A stretch of DNA of 64,000 bases from Orthonyx spaldingii (lineage: Eukaryota; Chordata; Aves; Passeriformes; Orthonychidae). Every line of letters begins with the position of its first letter. The first letter of the stretch is position 1. The stretch covers positions 443,227 to 507,226 of the forward strand of contig VZTJ01004374.1 of NCBI GenBank assembly GCA_013397795.1, in the 5' to 3' direction. A program made the position numbers and the translations under genes. Below the pieces are notes generated by a model. That model searched no databases. It was not told where the DNA came from and saw only the letters and a list, made by a program, of their open reading frames with translations. Shown one piece after another: positions 35,601 through 47,000 of the stretch.

Positions 35601-38600
35601 TATGTTGGCACAGGAACCAGAATCTTCAAAAAAGAATTTCTGTCTGGACTGCAGGCCCAGGCTAACTATAATCCACAACTGTTGCTTCCTTATTCATTCA
35701 GTTTGGACTGATGCCAAAAGATTTCTGGAACTTTTTGTTGTCTGCCAGTAAAGAAGTGGTAGGTGTGACCATGTTGTGGTTTTTTTAGTATCTAATTAAC
35801 CTGTTCAGCTTGGGAGGAATCATGAGAATAAAACCATAGTATCCTCTGTAAAGGAATGGGGAAATGTGTTGCCAAGGCTTGTCTGTGGCATTTGCCATTG
35901 ACTGGCATAGAGCTTCTGGCTGCTATTGAGAATTCCAGCAGCAGGAATTACATCCCTTAAACTCACGAGTATTTCTGCATGAATGAGTGCAAACTATTGA
36001 ACTTGGGAGTGAAGTAATTTCAGAGAAGTTGCATGGCCATGTTGCTGTGCCACTTAACCCCTGCTGCTATTTTCAGTGAGGCTTTTTGTGGGGTAACGTG
36101 GCTGCCTGATTTCTGGGCTAGAATTAGATCACTTCCAGCATTTTAGGAGAGCAGACAGTGCAAACATGATACTGCTCAAATGGGTCCATCCCCAAGTGTT
36201 CATAGCTGTTCATGGGTTCATAGACAGAAATGTGTGCCCAATCCCCTTGAAAATATCCTACTGTCTGTAACAGCCACTGTTGGTTGTACAGCTTTTTCAG
36301 GAAATCACTGAAACCAGATAAATCTGTAGAAACTTGAATCTGTGGGCTGAGGAAATGCCTCTTCATGGACATGAGTGGTTGTTTGTTGTTCTGAAATTTC
36401 TTTTTCCCTCTGACAAAGAACTGTCTGATGATGGAGGGCCAGGGGGAATTTTAGGTTAAAATAAGAAACCAAGATCTCTTTGAAAGTCAAATGTAATATT
36501 AGCATCATACAGCTTTGAATAATTCTTTAAAATGGTTAAGACCTTTTCTTGAGGCACAGCATATTTAATTATTGCTTCCAGAGCCCTCAAAAAGCATGTG
36601 CAAGGAGAATACCCATACTTGCAATTTGTCAGAAAAAAAATCCTTTTATTTCCAGAACATCAGACATAATTCTCAAGTCGATATGATTCAACATCTTGTT
36701 TTTAGTCTCTAAGGGAAGTCTAAAAGAGGACATGATATTAAGATGGTCACGTGTAAAAAGAGTATAATGAAAGCCTGCCAGGTGCAGCTATTTAATTTGG
36801 CCCTTTATAATAGAACATGACGACACTCAAAGATAAGAAGAAGCTGTTTTGAAATTGAATTGCAGTAGCGTTTATACATGATGAATCATTTAAAGAAGGT
36901 TTATTATAGATTCCGATTAGTCTTGTCCTTTAGTAATAAAAAAGAGGACACTTAAGGCTAAAGGACAACCATTGTTAAATCAGGCAGGTAGGAAAATAGA
37001 TGACCTAAACACCATTTAATCAGTTCATAGCAATCTCATGTCTACAGGTTATTATTGAAGCAAATAGCTTAATAATTCTTTAGGAAGATGTCAGAATGAG
37101 AATAGTGAAAGTACTTAAATTAATTGAGATTATAGGAAAAATCTAATTTTGTTATAATCCAACTGTATTACACAGTTCTTTGTGCTGTGAAAGTAGGTTA
37201 TGTTTTCCTCTCATACATCAGCAATAAATACTGTTGGAAGCTGGATGCTGGAACAAATAAGAGAGATGGCAGTAACTTCTTCTGTCCTTTCCTGAGCATT
37301 GTGTCTAACTGGGCTTCTCCAAAGATTGCTTGTAATTCTGAGGTTGAATCAGACTCTTTATAGGCTCTTACTGGCTTCAGTTCTGCTTGAGGAAATCTTA
37401 ACCACATCTGAAGCCACCTGCTTGGACCAAAAATTCCACCTGTGAAAGCAAGTACTGCTGAGTTCCTCATGCTTGTACACCAGGTGTGCATGCTGGCTGT
37501 AATTGATTTGATGTTAATACTTCATTGAGATTAAATCTGTGAGTAATGTCTGTGCTGGCCCATGGCTTCTCTTTCTAATCCAGTCCAAGACTCCTGTACA
37601 TAGCAAAAAGATCAGTACACAGTCATATAACCAGAGAACATTTATTGATATAACCCATTAACATAAGTAATATAGTAGTTCGGGTTGGTTTTTCTTAGCT
37701 TTTATTTGAAGTGAAGTTCAGGTATCAATGACTACATTAAAATGTGCTTAGGTTTTTGCATAGATTCAGGCTGCTGTTTGGCAGACCAAATTAACACATG
37801 ACCTGTTCACATCTATAACTTTTATCAGTACAAACTATTTACTGCTTAGTCTTAATCTTCACAGAATTTAGGGATGATGGTGATTCAGTAAACAAATCTC
37901 ATCACACAGTTGGGTAAACTGCAACTCTTCATGTTTCTGGAATAGCTTTTAAGGGAAATCTGTCTGTTCTTTCATTAATTGCTTACAGTAAAAGATGTCC
38001 AGAAACAGTTTGCAAAAGGTTACTGCCAGCCTCACTTCATGTAGGCCTTTTGTTTTATCTCTGGGTCAGGATCTGTGTGTCCTGCTGTTGGCTGCAGTTC
38101 ACTCCAGAGTTATTTTACCTCGTCAGAAATCCAACCTCACACAATAATCACTTCATGGAAATCACAAGATCTCTATGCCTTGATCCGAAATGTAAAGGAA
38201 GAAAACAAACATTAGAGAAGGAGAAACATTGGGCAGGGCTGCACGAATGGTTTGAATTACAATAAATAGCCCATGCATGTGACTGGTCTCTAACAGCGAT
38301 TTCATGTGGTTCACCTAGAAAAAAGAAGAATGGAGAAGAAGAACAGCCAAAGCCCTCTCTCAGTAATCAATACCGAATTGTTACACCCACATTCCAGTAT
38401 AATATGGATTACAAGAAAGTTGGCAAATGTATTATTATAAACAACAAAAATTTTGAAGACAAAACAGGTAATCTTCTTCCTTTCATGATACTCATTACAG
38501 ACCATAGAATTTGCATACTTTCTTTAATCAGTAAGTATTCTATTTTTAGGACATGGAATTTTAATGAATGTATTTATCCTTTTTGATAAATAGTTGTTCC

Positions 38601-41600
38601 TCAAACTTCTCCTGTTCTCTAACACTTATGTTAGAGTGACTCTTTTCAATATGTTTTCAGTACATGTCTCAAAGACCATGTCTCTTGGCTGTACCAAGTT
38701 CAAACTAAACCTTTGTTCTAGAGTTTAAAACTATGTTGTTAAAGTTTGAACTTTGGCATCTGCAACCCATGTTATAAATTCTCTGTCCCTGAGCTACAGC
38801 TATGAGTTACAAAAGCCAATAGGTACAGCTGTGCTCTGTTCACACTCCTGCATTTAAGTTTCCAGACCACATGTGGTTTCAAGGTAGACAGATACTTGTG
38901 TTATAATCAGGTTTGTAGGATTTTTCCTGTACACTTGGCAAACACAGTAAGTTGTTTTCCCCAAAGTTTGTGTATCAATTCCTTTTACTGGGTATAACAG
39001 GGCCACTTTTCAACAGATTTTCCATGGGGTGCTTTGTGCCTGTGTTGCACTGCATAACCAAAAGGAGATGAATCATCCTTAGAGGTCCCATGTTGCAAGG
39101 TGCTGGAGGCATTGGCAGCATTTTTCAGGATGTGTTAACACTGAACGTTGCATTATTTTTAAAATCTCACGATTTGTACTCAGTGCTGCTAGAGGATTGT
39201 TTTAAAAACATGTCACTGAGACATTGTTTAAGTTCATCAATTATAAACTTACAAATTTACCTTTGAACACGTGAATCGTTTTGAGTTGTGTAGTGTGCAG
39301 TCAACCATGTTCTTTGTTTCCCGGCAGGAATGGGCACACGCAATGGCACCGATAAAGATGCTGGAGATCTCGCTAAGAGTTTCAAAAACTTAGGGTTTGA
39401 GGTTTATACATACAACGACCGAAGCCGTCATGACATGGAAAAATTACTGAAGCAAGGTAAAAATTCAGAATCATAGAATAATTCAGAGTGGAACAGACCT
39501 CTGGAAGTCACTGAATCTACTCCCTGCTCAAAGCACGTTAAAGTAGAGCAGATTGTTTAGGTCCCACACATGCAGTTTTCTGTATGGAACGATTTGTTTT
39601 CTGAATGGACTGGGCTTAATTCCACACTTTATCCCCCAACATCAATTCAGAAACACACAGTGTTCTTGTGAAGCACTTGTGCTGTGTATTAGGTGCAGAG
39701 CCTTGTCATATTAGAGAAGGAGTTCAGCCTATTGGTTCCAGTGGGCTAAACTCAGAGTCAAGTGAAGGATGCATCCATGTACTCAAGGTACTAATCACAC
39801 TGTAAAAAGTGATCCACTCTTTCTTATGCCTGACAGTAGAGGCCCAGTGTATATTTATTCTGAGAAAAATGTATTTGCTAAATATAATTTCCATTTAAAA
39901 CACTGCTTCCTGTTGACTAAGAAGTATTTGCCTTGTAGCTGCCGAGGAGAACCACAGCGATGCTGCTTGTTTTGCCTGTATCCTCCTAAGCCATGGGGAA
40001 GAAGGGCTCATCTATGGCACAGATGGACCCATGGCTATCAAGAGTCTGACTGCACTGTTCAGAGGAGACAAGTGTAAAAGCCTTATAGGCAAACCCAAAC
40101 TGTTTTTCATTCAGGTAATAGCCCTAAGGTAAATATGGTATTCTACTGCTGCAGTGGGGAAAACATGCTCTGTTGTCTGCCTTAGAAAAACCCTGTAGCT
40201 TAACTTACTGAATATTGCTGGAGGTTTTGTGAAAAAATGTGTTGGGAGAAGTTTTCTGTGGGTAAAACATTTGTTTTTAAAAGACAATTTATATACAAGA
40301 ATCACAGGTATAAAGAATATTATTGTAATTTTCTACATGGTTTCTCTTGGCAATATATGAACTTCAGAGCAGAAGGAGAAACTCCCTTTTGTGCAGACAG
40401 AGCTCAGGACAGTACATGATTTTCAACAAGGATAATGCTGCCCAGGTCTCTTTGAATTAAGGCTGCCTCAACGAATTACTGCTAAAAGAAATATTTTTTC
40501 TCTTTCTCAGTAGACTAAAAATCTATATTACATTTTAAAATTAGCATACAATTAATTGTATATTAGTTAAACTTTTAAAGACAACCATTTCAAACAGCAT
40601 TAACTATGGGTCTGAATTCTCTTTTTTACCTAATACACAGTATTATTTACATATAAGACTTATAGCAGATGTGGTTTTCCCTAGGCTGTTCCATCAATTA
40701 ATCCTCATCCTCAAAGTGAAGACTGTCTGTTTTAGAGTCTTCATACTACTAAAGTGATGCTTCTTCTAATTACACTTTTGAAATGGTTTCTTTATAGACT
40801 TTAAAATTATCTTAATAAAAGCAACCAGCCCTGTTGTATAAGCCAGTCACTTGTTCTTTTGCAAGAGCTGTCAGTCAAAGCTACTGATCAAGAGCTGAAA
40901 ATTACCCACCCAGACTGTTGTCCCAGTGTGCCCTTTAGCTAAACCCATGATTAAGAGAAAACTAAGAATCAAAGAGATGAATGGAAAAATATTAAAAACG
41001 CAATATACTGGTAATGGATGGTCAAACACTAGAACAGGTTGCCCGCACTGAAGAGTCTCCACCAGTGGAGTCCACTGTAAAGAAATTGTCCAGAAGTCAC
41101 GCTGCACAAGGCATTATCTAATAACTGAGTGCTGAGAATGACTCTAAATTAGTAAAATTAATCATGGTTAGAATAAACTAATGCTGACATGGCACTTTGA
41201 CAAACAACTGAGATGCACAACCTCAACATCTTTACCTCCCTTTGCTGCACAGGGTGTATGTTTTAAAATGGGTAAGCTAGTAACTTTATCACTGAACAAT
41301 GAGACATCCCCCAGAATTGCATCTCTGCTTCTAATATATGCAAAGTACTGCTTAGAACTGAAGCCATTAAAAATGCTGATGAATACTAATTGTTACAGTA
41401 CCTTGTTTCTCCTTATTGGACAAAGTCTGTTTATCTTCTCTGCTTTCAGGCCTGCAGAGGCTCTGAATTTGACGAAGGTATACAAACTGACTCTGGACCT
41501 GCCAATGACACCCTGGAGACAGATGCCAACCCGAGATACAAAATCCCAGTAGAAGCAGATTTTCTGTTTGCGTATTCCACAGTGCCAGGTGAGGAAAAGA

Positions 41601-42344
41601 GGGTGGGGGTGGAAGCCTGGAAACTCACCATCCATGGTGACTGGATTGTAGGTGGACCCTCACTGATGACACATTGTACATTGATGGGCAAAACACAAAG
41701 GTCTGGTGTATATTGGGTATCCACCCCTTCTACACTGGCTGGGAAGGAAAAGGGAGATTACAGATGGCAAAGGCAGCACTGTTTTCTGGGAATCCTGCCC
41801 TTCCATGTCCCAGAGTGTTGAATATGTGATGAAGGCAGGAAGAGGAACAGTTACAGGACAAAACTTACTCTCAGAGAGGAAACCTGTGAAATCTTACTTC
41901 TTGCAGTTTCCCAAATGCCAAAATGTATAATGGTACTTTAATAGTGTGAGGTTTAGAGAGTTAATACACATTATCCTCAACTTTAATGAAGTGGGTGTGT
42001 TACACAAATGTTAAGAGTTCAGCTTTCCTCTGTGTGTGCATTGTTAATCTTTGCCCAGAATCTTTCACAAAAAAGAGCAAAAACAACCCCACATATTTTC
42101 TTCCATGTGTCTCCTGTCAGGTTATTACTCGTGGAGAAATCCTGGAAGAGGCTCCTGGTTTGTGCAGTCTTTGTGCTCCGTGCTAAATGAGCATGGAAAG
42201 CAGCTGGAGATCATGCAGATCCTCACACGGGTCAACTACGTGGTGGCCACAAATTTCGAGTCCCAGTCTGACGATCCCCGGTTCAGTGAGAAGAAGCAGA
42301 TTCCCTGCGTGGTCTCCATGCTCACTAAGGAACTTTACTTCTGA
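23533..42344 (+). CDS. CASP7: Caspase-7, executioner cysteine protease (six coding exons)
   Basis: Caspase-7 cleaves proteins after Asp in DEVD-like sites during apoptosis. It is made as a dimeric zymogen in the cytosol and activated by caspase-8, -9 or -10. Six exons join in frame into 309 residues (human 303). Seen in the sequence: a short prodomain with a DVVD/A site at residue 24; a basic KKKK tract at 38-41; catalytic H149 in LLSHGEE; catalytic C191 in QACRG, split across exons 5 and 6; an interdomain linker with IQTD/S at 203 and LETD/A at 214; and the small subunit beginning near 215 and ending ELYF. The start follows its acceptor directly and matches the human N-terminus in length. 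The short prodomain and the KKKK tract separate it from caspase-3. No damaging change is seen. Confidence 0.96.
24412..24456. repeat. Short direct repeat of TTTACATTTAATTGAA
   Basis: Two identical 16-bp copies lie at 24412-24427 and 24441-24456, separated by 13 bp. Confidence 0.75.
27692..27752 (-). mobile_element. CR1 LINE 3' fragment
   Basis: GAGTTGGAAGGGACCCACA followed by GGATCATCAAGTCCAGCTC is the reverse-orientation CR1 3' end. It is short and noncoding. Confidence 0.65.
28341..28410. repeat. 35-bp tandem duplication
   Basis: The unit at 28341-28375 is repeated at 28376-28410 with one mismatch near the end. The near identity suggests a recent slippage or a polymorphic allele. Confidence 0.85.
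30068..30125. repeat. T/G-rich tract with 22-base poly-T
   Basis: Mixed T and G runs end in an uninterrupted T tract at 30104-30125. It may be the A-tail of an old retroposed sequence on the minus strand, or simple slippage. Confidence 0.75.
30878..30990 (-). mobile_element. CR1 LINE 3' end
   Basis: It begins AGAATCACAGAGCAGGTCAG, followed by GGTTGGAAGGAACC, CATCTGGTCCAACCTCCC and TGCTCAAGCAGGGTCA. This is a clear minus-oriented CR1 3' region, 5'-truncated. Confidence 0.85.
31095..31170 (+). repeat. Possible MIR-like SINE remnant
   Basis: GAAAAACTAAGACCAAGAGA, then GTTACTTTCCCAAAGTTA and AACAGCAG follow the order of the MIR core. It is old and diverged. Confidence 0.35.
38319..38467 (+). 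CDS. CASP7: CASP7 coding exon: KKKK tract and start of large subunit
   Basis: This 149-nt exon has phase 2 in and phase 1 out, with donor GTAATC. It completes the four-lysine tract and reads FQYNMDYKKVGKCIIINNKN, the conserved caspase-3/7 start of the p20 fold. Confidence 0.95.
39328..39456 (+). CDS. CASP7: CASP7 coding exon: large subunit, GTDKDA block
   Basis: This 129-nt exon begins after CCCGGCAG and ends at donor GTAAAA. It encodes MGTRNGTDKDAGDLAKSF, including the conserved R92 and NGTDKDA residues that line the S1 pocket region. A CR1 copy starts about ten bases after the donor. Confidence 0.95.
39466..39545 (-). mobile_element. CR1 LINE 3' fragment next to a CASP7 donor
   Basis: AGAATCATAGAATAATTCAG and the following GGAACAGACCTCTGGAAGTC and TCCCTGCTCAAAGCA blocks mark a minus-oriented CR1 end. 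It starts about 10 bp after the exon ending at 39456. Confidence 0.8.
39939..40114 (+). CDS. CASP7: CASP7 coding exon: catalytic histidine
   Basis: This 176-nt exon contains CFACILLSHGEEGLIYG with catalytic H149. It ends KPKLFFIQ at donor GTAATA, phase 0, just before the active-site cysteine. Confidence 0.96.
40990..41100 (+). mobile_element. Possible old CR1 fragment
   Basis: CACTAGAACAGGTTGCCCGC resembles the CR1 internal GGAACAGGTTGCCCAGAG block. The rest is too diverged for certainty. Confidence 0.35.
41450..41588 (+). CDS. CASP7: CASP7 coding exon: catalytic cysteine and cleavage linker
   Basis: This 139-nt exon starts ACRGSEFDEGIQTDSG, giving QACRG with the preceding exon. The linker PANDTLETDANP is three residues longer than human PINDTDANP. 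The exon ends in phase 1 in VEADFLFAYSTVPG. Confidence 0.96.
42121..42344 (+). CDS. CASP7: CASP7 last coding exon: small subunit
   Basis: This exon holds 224 nt of coding sequence to a TGA. It begins YYSWRNPGRGSWFVQ, the substrate-binding and dimer-interface strand, and ends VVSMLTKELYF. Human CASP7 has two further residues. Confidence 0.96.
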
Positions 42345-43685
42345 AAGTGCCTTTTCATGCAGCCAGTGGTGAAAGATCAGGGTATGGTTTTGGGTGGAGA
42401 TGTGATTATAAACAAGAGTAGCACATTTTTAATAAAATAAACTAGATTTTTATGCTGTATAAGCTGGGGTATCTGATGGATGGACAATATGCAATATTTT
42501 AAAGAAGCTGTGGGCCAGCCTGACAGCTATTATTAATTATTGTATCTTGATTTCCCTTAGTGTGGCTGTCATGATTTATGGCTACTGAAGATGTTATGAG
42601 TCAGCTACCTGACCCATAAAGGTTTTTCCCAGAAAGCAGATTATAAATTAAGAATAAAACCAAAAATCTTGGGACTCCTTCTCGTTTACTGCTAGCTCAT
42701 GGAACCATAACCTCCTTGGAAATTTCCAAAGACCATGATATTATGGGCATGTCCAGTGATAAAACAGTTTGTAGCTATTTAAAAGGGTTTTTCTTAGTCT
42801 AATATATTCATTTCCTTTTAATGAACATTATTAATGAAGGCTAATGGTTGCTCTATGCTTAATCTGGAAGTCAGTTTACTTAGTCATCATTCTAGCAGAA
42901 GATGAATGTATAAAAAAAATCAATATTTTTGGATTATTTACCTGAACAGTATAGAAATGTAACAAATAGAACAATCAAAACTAAAATCTTTGTAAAAGAT
43001 TGGAAAATTTTACTTGGATGATACCATATTGAAGTGCGATTGTAAAGATATTTTGCCTTGCAAATGACAATTGACTGGTAGAACAACCTGAAACAATGGT
43101 ATTGCAGTTCTGCTTGCAGAAATAAAGATGTCTGCTTGTTGATTCAGAACTTTTGAACCATCAGAAAGTTAATGCCAAGGCTGTATTATAAAACGTTAAA
43201 ATTTAATGTTGAAAAGACAGAACTATATATTCCAGTAACAAATGCCTATTTAGATTTGACTTCTATTTGTGAGGAGCTTTGCCAAAACTGGAAATGCTTA
43301 CTTGAATCAGAAACCAGAAGTGCCTTCTTAGTTACTGTAGAGTCTTGATTTTGTGTTTTAGCGTTATGTTGGTGATGTTTATATTTCTACTTTTTATATC
43401 CACTTTAATTGGTAGCTAGCTGAAAAAGTAAGTTTAATGATTTGGTTAAACTGATAAAGGACTAGTTGTTCACCCTTTTCCCAGTTAATGTACTCTATAT
43501 TCTTTTGCAATCTTCTAAGGAAATAAGTGCATAGTATTAAAGGCAAGTTACCAAATTGTTAAGTTTATTTTCTTACAAATACTGTGACATAGTGAGACAT
43601 ATATTTTTTTCATAAGTCAAATTTACAGTTGTTTGAATTAAACAAATGGTTGTTTTATGGACATATTGAGCATGGCATCAATAAA
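42345..43685 (+). other. CASP7: CASP7 3'UTR with several poly(A) signals
   Basis: AATAAA occurs at 42431 and 42436 (overlapping), 42653, 43121 and 43680-43685. The first would give a 3'UTR near 110 nt and the last about 1.35 kb. The used sites cannot be told from sequence alone. Confidence 0.6.
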
Positions 43686-46600
43686 GACCTTTTTTTTTAA
43701 ATTTCCTTTGTATATCTGCGTGTTTGTCACTCCATCTAGTGAAGTAAAAACCAACCAAGATATATCCCAGTCCCTTTCTCTTTAAAGAATGCAAGTTGTC
43801 TCTGGTGTTTTTTCAGGAGGAGGTTTACAGTGTCAGTGGAAAGGTAGATTAGAAAAATTAATTGGGTGACTTGCGTTGGACAGGCCACATCCTCTCTTGG
43901 AGTAAACCAAAGTTAGTGGAAGTATTTTATTGGAAATACCTTGATCTACCAGGGCCTAATCTTTCCCTTTATTCAGTAAATTGTACAGTGCTCTAGCAGT
44001 GCATGTGAAAGTGTTCTTCCTATTGCTTCTGCCAAATAGCTCCATCTTAAGCTATTTTCTGGCATTAAGGATATTCCTGGTTTACCATGTCCAGCCAACA
44101 TTTCAGTGTTTGTTACTTCTCTGGAAGCTCTTTCATGTCTTTAGAGTTCATTCGTATTTATTTGCTTGAGGTATTCCCCTGTCTCCAAAACTATCCTTCA
44201 GGCCAGTTCTAGTATATGAGATATAGAAAGATCAGCATAAAATACTTGAATACACTGCCAGAGAGGAAAGATAACTTAGGGTAGTAGTGAAAGACAGAGA
44301 GAAAAACATCCCCTTGTGTCAGAACCAGGGTCTCATAGAAGGTGCACTACTTTACATCATGTCCAAAGAACATTAATATTATTTAAGAAGAAAATTTCAT
44401 GCTGACAGACATCACCCCGAGTGGTGATACTGACATAGCTGAGAGCTGTGCCAGCCCATGAGCCTGAAGGAACCCGCTCAGAATGTGGAAGCTTGATCCT
44501 TCCACTCGGACAGAGCCAGGTTGCTGAACAGTGGTTTAAAAGCTGCAGGGTGTTTTAGCTTTTTTCCCTGATCAAATCTATAACTTTTCTATTGGAAAGC
44601 AATTCCCTTACCATCTGCAGGATTAACCAGACGGTTTAGTTTGTAAAACCACTATCATTATTGACATCCTGAATGTTGCTGGAGATATTACCAAGAATTT
44701 ACTTATAGCCAAGACGGACACTGAAATTACCTTGTCATGACATAGGCAGCATAAGAAATCCTGCTTCACTATTGTATGTTTAACTAAATGCTGTTTAAAT
44801 CTGAAATTGGCTTCACTTTATGGTACTTTTACAATCTTTTAGAGTTCTTTAGGTTGCTTTATCTTCCACTCATGAGTGGATATTATGCTTTGAAAACAGC
44901 TCGGGAAATGAAGGGACTGTTCAGAAAGCTGAACCAACAAAAGCACTCTGTCTCCAGGCTTTTTTTCTGTATCAGAGACATTTATCACTGCCTTAAATGT
45001 GCATATTTTTCATTGCTTTGAAGTGAATATTAATCTGGATTTCCCCTTTCCAGAGCAGTCTTTCGTTTGCTTCCCATGCAGAAGCAGACATTTCCTTGTG
45101 GGTCATATTTCAGGGTGTTTGTATTTGTACATGGACTATAAGAAGGCAATCACAATTTAGGGCAAGGACACATGATGTTTTGCTACAGGAGGCAACACAA
45201 GGAATCTGGATTTACTTGAAGGTGTATTTCTCTAAAACTTTCTTCACCATGAAGACATTTTGCTTGTAAGTATTAACATAGTTTGTTTTCCTTATCTTGG
45301 AAATTTTTGAAGTTTTATAATAGCTGGTGTCTTAATGATTTGAAGTATTTTATTTGTGTTTTGACTGAAGGATCTCATTGCATTTCAAAAGGTTTGAAAC
45401 AATCAAATCCCTTAATGCCTGGCATACAAAAATCTGAGAGGGTATAATCATGGAATTGGCATTATCTATTTTGAATTAGATGTAACCTATTTACCATGTT
45501 GCTTTCTCTTGAAAAGACAATTAAATGTAACAATTAAAAACTTTATCACAAAAGGCAGAGTGAGATAGCACAACTGATCTCACGGGTATTTCTCTTCCCA
45601 TGTGCAGATCTTGACTTTTACTGACATCCAGAAGAGTCTTTTATCCTGTCATAGGCTCTTGGAACATTGTTTTGTAGTAATTGCATCATTTGCCACTTGA
45701 GGTGACTCTGTCAGTCACATTGAACAAAATAATACCTTACCTTTCATTGCAACCCCAGGCATGTGCCCCTACAATTGACTTTGTGTGCAGTCATTTTTAG
45801 TTTTGGAAATTGCTTTTTTGTCCTTTTATTTTTCTGGTAGGCAACAGATGAAAACTCTAGAAGCAAATTTTGTTAACAGTTTATCACAGCATTCATACAA
45901 CAAATCTTTCTCCCCAAAAGGCAAAAATTGGGAAGATTTCCCTAAAAAAACTCTCAAAAAATACAGACAGAAATGTTGTGCATGCAGAAACTTCCGATGG
46001 ACCTAAGTTTGCAGTGGGTCGTTCCCAATTACAGCCTGGAAAAGGAGCAATGAAAGTCTGCAGCTTTAGGTGTGTCTCAGGTGTAAAATTTTGTGTGTAA
46101 CCCACCCCATTTCTGACCACCTGACTGTACCATGTTTACTTCTGGCACCATAGAGTAAATAATTGAAGAAACAGAAACAAAGGAAAGCCCTTAAATCTCT
46201 CACTGCAGCCAGGTTTCTCAGCAAAGAACCAGAGAACAGCACTTGTAATCCTTCAGGTTTTCCCAGGAGAGTCTCTGTGACTTCAGGTGGCACAAGAGGG
46301 TCTGTGTCACCTCCTTGTAGGTAACAAACAACTTCCAGCCAAAATCTGATTTTGCAGGGAATGAGAGTTTTGAGGTAAGACAAAGGGAAACTTTTGGAAA
46401 GGCATTGTATTAAGAATACTACAGACTTGCAGATTATTGATATTGCCATAATATTTTAACTGTATTTTCTACATACATTTTAAACTCTTTAGGCCAAGCT
46501 ATGCCAGTGTTATACAGGACTGATCACACTGGCAAAGCACTGTCAGAAACATACATGGATGCAGTATTCCTAGGTTACAGGTGTTGTGACTAGTGCAAAA

Positions 46601-46865
46601 GAAAGGGCAAAATGAAGTTCTCTTGGCTGCTCTCACCACTTCTAGGCAAATAATCTTTTTGGCCTATAAAAATGGGTAGAATTTATTATTTGTAGTTTTA
46701 TGATTGTATTATAAAATAACAAATATAGCATGGAGTGCATAATTTAATATTATTTAAATTTGTTTATAATTATATTTAAATTTATAGTTATTATGGCTGT
46801 TTTATATATTTTGATCATCAGTATGAAAATTTACAGTTGTAAGGTTTTTGTTATTTTCTCAACAG
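43686..46865. other. CASP7-PLEKHS1 intergenic region
   Basis: About 3.2 kb between tandem genes, which probably holds the PLEKHS1 promoter and any upstream noncoding exon. There is no CpG island and no recognisable gene. I could not fix a transcription start. Confidence 0.55.
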
Positions 46866-46969
46866 CAATTGTGTGTGCAGTGAAATGCTGCTCAGCAGCA
46901 AGCAAACTGAAAGGAATTAGCTTCGACAGTTTTGCTCTCTTTGTTATCTGGGTGGAAGAAACAATCAGG

Positions 46970-47000
46970 ATGGCTTCTACAAGTAAAAGAAATTCTGCAG
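46970..47000 (+). CDS. PLEKHS1: PLEKHS1 coding exon 1: start codon
   Basis: Ten codons and one base, from ATG in a strong context to donor GTACAA. It encodes MASTSKRNSA. Its upstream boundary is probably the acceptor at 46863-46865. It is supported by phase and context, not by similarity. Confidence 0.65.

Larger units (their letters stand above)
23646..38318 (+). other. Large CASP7 intron
   Basis: This 14.7-kb AT-rich intron separates the prodomain exon from the enzyme core. It holds two CR1 3' ends, a 35-bp tandem duplication, a long poly-T tract and a MIR-like remnant. I found no additional exon and no intact element reading frame. Confidence 0.65.

Noticed and set aside
41390..41821. 143-codon frame running through a CASP7 exon into the intron
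   Set aside because: The first part is the true exon; the extension after GTGAGG at 41589 is intron that happens to stay open. It has no caspase homology, and the small subunit is encoded by the next exon.
45245..45270. ATG followed closely by a strong GTAAGT donor, as a possible PLEKHS1 upstream exon
   Set aside because: Joining it to the acceptor at 46865 gives a short frame that stops before the PLEKHS1 ATG. It could be noncoding, but nothing else supports it.
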